Part shown: positions 58,218-64,000 of the stretch, piece after piece
Position numbering within the stretch: position 1 is the stretch's first letter
Layout of the letters: every line of letters starts with the position of its first letter
Source of the DNA: Littorina saxatilis
Lineage: Eukaryota > Mollusca > Gastropoda > Littorinimorpha > Littorinidae
Reading direction: 5' to 3'
DNA length: 64,000 bases
NCBI RefSeq assembly: GCF_037325665.1
Contig: NC_090250.1
Span: 36,918,689 to 36,982,688 of the forward strand
Translations under genes and position numbers: made by a program
Notes under the pieces: generated by a model
The model's database searches: none
What the model saw: the letters and a program-made list of their open reading frames with translations, nothing else
What the model was told of the DNA's origin: nothing

Positions 58218-59270
58218 AACCCCCCCCCCCCCCCCCCGACACGCACAATCATAATCACAATCAAAATCACACAAACACAATAACACACTGATAAACCGTA
58301 CAGGCAAACAGAAATATTTCGTCGGTATAGTACACTCCACACTAGTCACTCAATTTGTGCATAGTCGCCAAACTCGTTTTCGAGCACTGGCGTATTCGTT
58401 ATTAATTTTGTGTTGGTCATATTTACAGACCTCACGATTGCAAGTGTCTTCGAGCACGACTGCATGACATCTTCCAGACATCTGGAGTCCAAGGCATCAA
58501 GGATGCAGCATACAAATAATACTTTTCTGAAATAATAATAATACGAGAATTTATAGCGCGCACATATCTCACCACAAGGCGACTCAAGGCGACCTCATTC
58601 ACATTCTTTCGCATGAACAACTCAAGCACCCTCATATACACTTACGCATAAATTACATGAAGATGACAAGGCAACAACAGGGCAAATAAAAGGGACATGT
58701 CGTGTAAAGCGATGTCAAAACATGTAGTCAAGCTGTGGTTCTGAATGAAGCTTTACATACTGTATTTGTTTAAACGAGGCTAGAAATTCCTGGCCAGGCC
58801 GAAGCCCTACCCTTTATTTTTGAGCACAGGAGCTTAAATATATAGGTCGAAGTGAATAGTTGTAGTAATACTACAGAAAGGATGAAGGAGTAGTAGAATA
58901 CTTCCATCGATCGGCGCTTTGATACAAACTCCTGTGTTTTGGAGCACATGTTCAACTCAAACACAAATCAAGTAGATATCTCTGGATTTAGGAAGAATAC
59001 ACATTACTGTTTTAATCTGTGATTCAAACGGAATTTTAATTAACAAATTTTTTATGACATACTTAAGCTTCCAATCTGAAATGCGATTTCATAGTCCGGA
59101 CCGGGTCAAAAATTAACTATCAATGACTTTGCCTGAAAAATGTTGTTGCCACAGTGCGGCCTCAACAGACGGATATGTCGTCATGAAAGGAATTAATCGG
59201 GGAAAAAAACCAATGTGGGATATCATTTTGAAGAATTCTTATGTAAAGAGCAATTTTTAAATTAAAACAC
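57510..59270. other. non-coding stretch with (CA)n, poly-C and a repeat fragment
   Basis: (CA)n lies at about 58142-58213 with a poly-C run at 58219-58237. A fragment with AATTTATAGCGCGCACATAT (about 58530-58615) is the kind of tail I associate with mollusc SINE/LINE elements. No gene is supported. Confidence 0.55.
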
Positions 59271-59285
59271 ACACACACAGTTTGT

Positions 59286-59439
<154 letters not shown>

Positions 59440-60170
59440 GTTAGCCGGAAATTACAATACCTACCAATTATCACTGGAAATCTTGTCCGAAATTCTCGTA
59501 ATGATTGTCTTCGAAGCCTGAGGTTTCTCTCTGGCCTTTGGACGCAGAAACAAAACACACACTTATAACATATAACATCGTGCTTACTGTAGTCTTGTCA
59601 TTTAAGTCGGCGAAAAAACAAAAGTCTGATGTCTGTCTGCCCAACTGTCTGTCTGTTTTTCTGTAGTGTATTGCATCTCGCAGTGATTGAAATCGGAGTC
59701 ATCATACTTCCTGCTAGTGACCAAAACATAAATAATCGCATTCAGGAGATGTGAACGTGTTCACAGGGATGTTGTTAGTGTCGGCATAAGGTGGGCTTTT
59801 TTTTTATAAAGTTATTTTTAAAGCATCGCAAAAAACGGCCATCTTTTTTGCGGGCAGAGTTGCCGAACTTTTGACGCTTGAAGAAAGTGGACGTACGCAA
59901 TTAACTGCTGTCAGCTGCCAAAAATTGCCGACACTTTCATATTGATTCGGGTAACTTTGCCGAGGAAAGTAAATCCAAGCAAAAATCCCTGCGTTCATTG
60001 TTGGTTCTGACAAGGTACAACATGTGTCTGCCTTTTTATGAAAGTACATTGTAGTCATGCACTGATCTGTGAGTTTAGAAACAAAGCGAACGTTTTGTAA
60101 ATCACCGAGGCAGGAATAGAGCCACGTTTGACTTATTTTTTCCCAATGTAACAGGGTTTATATTTTATCT
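59440..60170. other. non-coding stretch, nothing supported
   Basis: I see no conserved frame or repeat here. Confidence 0.5.
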
Positions 60171-60174
60171 CACT

Positions 60175-60490
60175 TTAGATTACTAGTTGATTATTCTGAA
60201 AAAAAACCGCTTGCAAAGTCAACTGAGAGATATATACCGACACTGCATATCCAACCCCCACCCCCCCCCCCCCCCTCTTATCACCAGTTGATTATTGTAG
60301 AGAAACTCTTGCTAAGCCGAGACAAATATACCAACCCTGCTTGTCCAATACCTCCCCCCTACCCCCCCCCCCCCCCCCCGCCCCAACCCCAATCACTAAT
60401 TGATTAGTTGATTATTGTACAGAAACTCGAGCTAAGACAAGAGACATAATTATACCGACACTGCATGTCCACTACCCGCACCCCCTTCAA
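60175..60490. repeat. ~115-bp tandem triplication with poly-C runs
   Basis: The words TTGATTATTGTA, AGAAACTC, GCTAAG, ATATACC and CTGCAT/CTTGTCCA recur three times, each followed by a C-rich run. The array ends at the donor side of the minus-strand exon. Confidence 0.7.
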
Positions 60491-60498
60491 ATACTTAC

Positions 60499-60693
60499 CA
60501 CAGTTTTGCACCGAAAATGCCGCTCAAAACAGACACCTGGACAACACTTGTCCCCTGTAACAATAATGCTGCTCTCCCTTCTTGGTATGCATTCTGTCAG
60601 CATCCCTGTCTTTCCTTCACAGAGTGTGGCAAGACTTTGCTGTGAAAGGCTGTACGGCACCTGGTGGTTGATTGCTGCCTCGTAAACTCTCGC
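60499..60693 (-). CDS. internal exon of an unrecognised gene, Cys-rich
   Basis: On the minus strand ATTGCAG precedes the exon and GTAAGT follows it. It is 195 nt, exactly 65 codons, phase 0 on both sides. It reads ARVYEAAINHQVPYSLSQQS, LATLCEGKTGMLTECIPRRE, then SSIIVTGDKCCPGVCFERHF and RCKTV. Six Cys fall in the C-terminal two-thirds, with a CC-x-x-x-C cluster. I do not recognise the family; an extracellular or Cys-rich domain is plausible. No partner exon was found with confidence in the window. Confidence 0.55.
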
Positions 60694-60902
60694 CTGCAAT
60701 TTACCAACAGAAGAAAATAAATAAAAAGTCAAAGTCAAAATGTTTAAAAGGCACGAATGCACGCACGCAGGCCATACATAGAGTAACAAACTAAACTCTT
60801 GCCTGCAGATTATTACCAAAAGAAGAAAATAAATAAAAAGTCAAGTCATACAAATTTAAAGGCACGCATGCATACACGCAGGACACGCTTAGAGGAACAA
60901 AC
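60685..60902. repeat. ~106-bp tandem duplication spanning the exon's acceptor
   Basis: CTC(T/C)GCCTGCA, AAGAAGAAAATAAATAAAAA GTC and GGCACGAATGCACGCACGCA recur about 106 bp apart. The second copy still shows CTTGCCTGCAGATT, a decayed acceptor junction on the minus strand. Confidence 0.8.
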
Positions 60903-60924
60903 TATTTTTACACTTCACTCTCGG

Positions 60925-60978
60925 TACATGATTCTCTTTCTCTAGCTCTCTTTCTCTCTCTTTCCTATCTCTCTCTCC

Positions 60979-61050
<72 letters not shown>

Positions 61051-61117
61051 ACTCTCCTTTTTGGACCGTTTCTTCTACCTGTTTATCATTTACTAGAAAT
61101 GTGTACTACATTAAAGT

Positions 61118-61196
<79 letters not shown>
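60925..61196. repeat. (CT)n, (ATC)n and (CT)n tracts
   Basis: CT-rich DNA to 61047, then ten ATC units near 61120-61150, then CT to 61193. Confidence 0.95.
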
Positions 61197-61198
<2 letters not shown>

Positions 61199-61398
61199 AC
61201 TCTCTGAATGTTCTTTCCTTCCTTTACTTCTCAATCCTCTCTTTAACCAAGAATTGCCCAAGGCACCATACGTCAATAAATGTAACATACCAAGTTGAGG
61301 ACTGGCGAGATGAGTACAGGAGACAGAGGCAGGGACCATCACCGAATGTCGCGGGCTGACACCTGGTCATTCACTGTAACACAACACAACACATAATA

Positions 61399-61628
61399 CA
61401 GCCAAACATGTCAATAACGACCACCCCTCACTAACGACCACCTGCCAATTACGACCACCACAAAGAATCCCCAACGAGGTGTTTTTTCCCCTGTATAATT
61501 CACATTCCTAGAGCGACCACCTGACTATAAAGACCTCTTTTGGTTGGTCCCTTTTAATAACGACCTTCTGTCTATAAAGACAACTTTTCGTTGGTCTTTT
61601 AGGGGGTCGTTATAGACAAGTTCGACTG
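61399..61628. mobile_element. pogo-type MITE, 230 bp
   Basis: The ends CAGCCAAACATGTC and GACAAGTTCGACTG are imperfect inverted repeats flanked by TA. AACGACCACC words repeat inside. Same family as 30665-31309. Confidence 0.7.
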
Positions 61629-61647
61629 TACGGTGCCAAATGTATGG

Positions 61648-62152
61648 ACTGGGTGGCCGAGTGGTAACGCACTTGCGCTCGGAAGCGAGAGGTTGCGAGT
61701 TCGACCCTGGGTCAGGGCGTTAGCAATTTTCTCCCCCCTTTTCTAACCTTGGTGGTGGGTTCAAGTGCTGGTCTTTCGGATGAGACGAAAAACCGAGGTC
61801 CCTTCGTGTACACTACATTGGGGTGTGCACGTTAAAGATCCCACGATTGACAAAAGGGTCTTTCCTGGCAAAATTGTATAGGCATAGATAAAAATGTCCA
61901 CCAAAATACCCGTGTGACTTGGAATAATAGGCCGTGAAAAGTAGGATATGCGCCGAAATGGCTGCGATCTGCTGGCCGATGTGAATGCGTGATGTATTGT
62001 GTAAAAAAAATTCCATCTCACACGGCATAAATAAATCCCTGCGCCTTGAATATGTGCGCGATATAAATTGCATTAAAAAAAAAATCCCTGCGCTTAGAAC
62101 TGTACCCACGGAATACGCGCAATATAAGCCTCATATTGATTGATTGATATTG
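61648..62152 (+). mobile_element. tRNA-derived SINE with conserved central domain
   Basis: The head carries a Pol III A box (TGGCCGAGTGGTAACGC) and B box (GGTTGCGAGTTCGACCC). A central block follows with GGATGAGACGAAAAACCGAG, CACGTTAAAGATCCCACG and GGGTCTTTCCTGGCAAAATT. The tail is partly duplicated (AATCCCTGCGC twice) and ends in TTGATTGAT repeats. I recall the central block from SINEs shared across molluscs and other metazoans (a Meta- or Ceph-type domain), but cannot name it for certain. Confidence 0.8.
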
Positions 62153-62184
62153 ATAATATCCACGTGGTCATTATGTAAAAGTGA

Positions 62185-62378
62185 ATTAAACTCGAACCTG
62201 TCTGTTACGACCACTCAAGGGGCCAACTTCAAGTGGTTCTTGTAAACAGAAGGTCGTTATGAAGAGTGGCTTATATAAAAACAAAACACTTTCGTGGGAG
62301 ATTTGTTTAAGGCTGGTCTGAATAGGCAGTTGGTCGTGATCGAGAGGTGGTCGCAAAGCCCGAGCAGGTTTGACCGTG
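62185..62378. mobile_element. pogo-type MITE, diverged ends
   Basis: CTCGAACCTGTCTGTTACGA at the left and GAGCAGGTTTGACCGTGC at the right are decayed versions of the CAGTCGAACCTG ends. Confidence 0.6.
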
Positions 62379-62769
62379 CCGCTATTCTTCTTATGTACGC
62401 GATTATGTCAGCCACCAAATAACCATTCAAGCGTTTACATGGGGGTAAAAGGCGCCTTCCACCGATACACATACCAAAAATCAGGCGCCTGAATGCTTTT
62501 TGTGAATTGTGCGATTTTTGTTTTTTTGTTTTTACTGAATAAATATCACAGATTGAAACCAGCCAAGGTGTTAACATTTGATATGTGTTAAATTGCAAGA
62601 TTACTAGCCCTAGTCTGGACAGGTCGGTTTTGTCTAACCCAAGCTCAGTACGTGTCTCCTTGCTTTTGGTGTGTTGTTCACTTGCTGTGTTTTTTGTACA
62701 TGTGTAACATTTTGTTAATTCATGCAAGGATAAAGGTCGCTCATGTTCACAGAAATAAAGAAAAGGCTA

Positions 62770-63025
62770 CAGAACACGCGCACACACTCACGCACACGAG
62801 TATAAACACACAGAGACAGGGAGACAGAAAGACCGAGACACAGAGACACAGATCGGGACAGGTAGGCAGGGAGGCAGTCAGTCAGACAGACAGACAGACA
62901 CACACACAGACATACAGACACACAGATACATAGACAGGCGCACGCACGCACGCACGCACGCACTGACGCACGCACGCACGCACGCACGCACACAGACTCA
63001 CACACACACACACACACAAAGACAA

Positions 63026-63068
<43 letters not shown>
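62770..63068. repeat. CA/CAGA/ACGC microsatellite array
   Basis: Mixed (CAGA)n, (ACGC)n and (CA)n over 300 bp. Val/Cys-rich frames across it are artefacts. Confidence 0.95.
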
Positions 63069-63069
<1 letters not shown>

Positions 63070-64000
63070 CACTGACATGCACACAGAAGGCATTACCTTG
63101 ATAGTACATATTTTGTGACATTGTGCACGTTCTTTCCCTCTGCAACATAAAACAGATACGAAGGATTCATTGATAGATCGATTAACTGTCTGTCAGGTGA
63201 AATAACATAAGAAAATTAAAATGTTCGCTGTGGTAGCGAAGCATTTGCATTTAAAATATTGCAAAACCAGCCCGAGCGGACAAATGAATGATTGAAGAAA
63301 TGAACAAATGAATGATTGAAGGAATGAGCCAATATCTCACAAACAAGTTCTCTATCGGTAAACAACAATAAGAACAAGAAACAAGAACAAGAACAAGAAC
63401 AAGAAACAAGAACAAGAACGACAACAACAACAACGCTTCAATATTCTGTATCGAGAAAGTCGGCAGAAAGGAAGGGACGCAACTGCTGTTGAATTAATAC
63501 ATTCATCAAACTCAGTTTGCCTCCCCTTAGTAAAGTAACACGGTCTGTTGGAAACTTATGGACTTTTTTTTTAAGCTGACAACTAACAACCGAATAAACC
63601 AAAAAAAGCTGTGACCATCCGGACAGGACTCACAAAGTTGATGTTGGTCCTGGGTGTACGTTGGTTCAAAGACTGCACGGGACGTATGTTTGGAGCCATC
63701 AGCATGACGGGGTTATAGCGCGTACCTTGGCGTAGCGAGCGTAAAATGGACAGCTGGAACAAAGGATAACAAATACGCTCATAAAATAGTAACAGCTACT
63801 GTCACAGAAGAGCACAGATCCCCACCAAAACATTGAAAAACGACAAAGCGTTTTGCAAGCAGCTAAAGTGAAAACCCTTCTTGAGGTCCTCAAAACATAT
63901 GAGAAAACCGGTGTTTAAACAGAGGGAAATCATAAAATTGGGGTCGGTTGGTTGTTGGTTTATTGTTGTTTCTTGTCTCGAGAACCCAGGGGGTCATCCG
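63070..64000. other. non-coding end of window with (ACAAGA)n patch
   Basis: An AACAAGA repeat lies at about 63365-63435. A possible short minus-strand exon near 63720-63750 (TTCCAG acceptor, GTACGC donor) is too short to support. Confidence 0.5.

Noticed and set aside
61648-61720. Possible tRNA gene
   Set aside because: A and B boxes are present, but the sequence continues into a SINE body and tail and does not fold as a full cloverleaf with a closed acceptor stem by eye.
63720-63752. Short minus-strand exon candidate (TTCCAG acceptor, GTACGC donor)
   Set aside because: About ten codons only, and no partner exon or conserved motif to test the phase.

Overview
The window is animal genomic DNA, most likely from a mollusc and probably a marine gastropod. 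Spliced host exons are sparse and sit among dense transposons, SINEs, LINE pieces and very long (CA)n, (CT)n, (GAAA)n and poly-G/C tracts. The gastropod call rests on the repeat style: a SINE family ending in CGACGTTAAACACCAAATAA, a dispersed TTTAGTCAAGTTTTGACTAAA repeat carrying (GT)n, and DIRS elements. No single marker gene proves it. A 200-base run of N (16301-16500) marks an assembly gap.

Region by region. (1) 1-10718: an old, broken DIRS-type tyrosine-recombinase retroelement (DIRS-A). Its left end lies outside the window. Three separate DNA transposons have landed in it: a TTAA-flanked element of about 4.1 kb, a TAA-flanked element of about 1 kb that itself holds a smaller palindromic element, and a TA-flanked pogo/Tigger-like element that keeps only a CENP-B-type DNA-binding N-terminus. 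(2) 11502-28760 (+): seven exons that splice in consistent phase and read as the C-terminal part of pericentriolar material 1 (PCM1), the centriolar-satellite scaffold. Its introns hold two copies of a CAGGCATGGGAATTG-ended transposon family, a hAT-like MITE, a relic of an OTU-protease-bearing mobile element, and, in the last intron, a CAGACCTGTTTACCC-ended transposon. That last element is split by a second DIRS element (DIRS-B, about 22468-28191), which looks whole and has identical inverted terminal repeats. (3) 28.8-47.9 kb: intergenic DNA with a cluster of four SINE copies, pogo-type MITEs, a 12-copy 63-bp minisatellite, a truncated LINE lying between (CT)n tracts, and several foldback elements. 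(4) 48271-51575 (+): a two-exon gene with a TATA box. It encodes a 306-residue secreted protein made of 17 tandem 11-residue A(Y/N)PAKGYAG(F/V)G units. (5) 51.6-64 kb: microsatellites, a second LINE of the CT-flanked family, a LINE 3' fragment, a tRNA-derived SINE, more MITEs, and one well-bounded minus-strand exon of an unrecognised gene at 60499-60693.

The two best-supported host genes are PCM1 (end only) and the secreted repeat protein. They are unrelated neighbours. A recurring theme is local tandem duplication of intron-exon acceptor junctions, seen at the last PCM1 exon, at exon 2 of the repeat-protein gene, and at the minus-strand exon. The most interesting items are the repeat-protein gene with its decayed upstream signal-peptide exons, the LINE family bounded by (CT)n tracts, the OTU-bearing relic, and the conserved ATGA junction and long dual-frame layout of the two DIRS elements. 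All calls come from reading the sequence; no database search was run.
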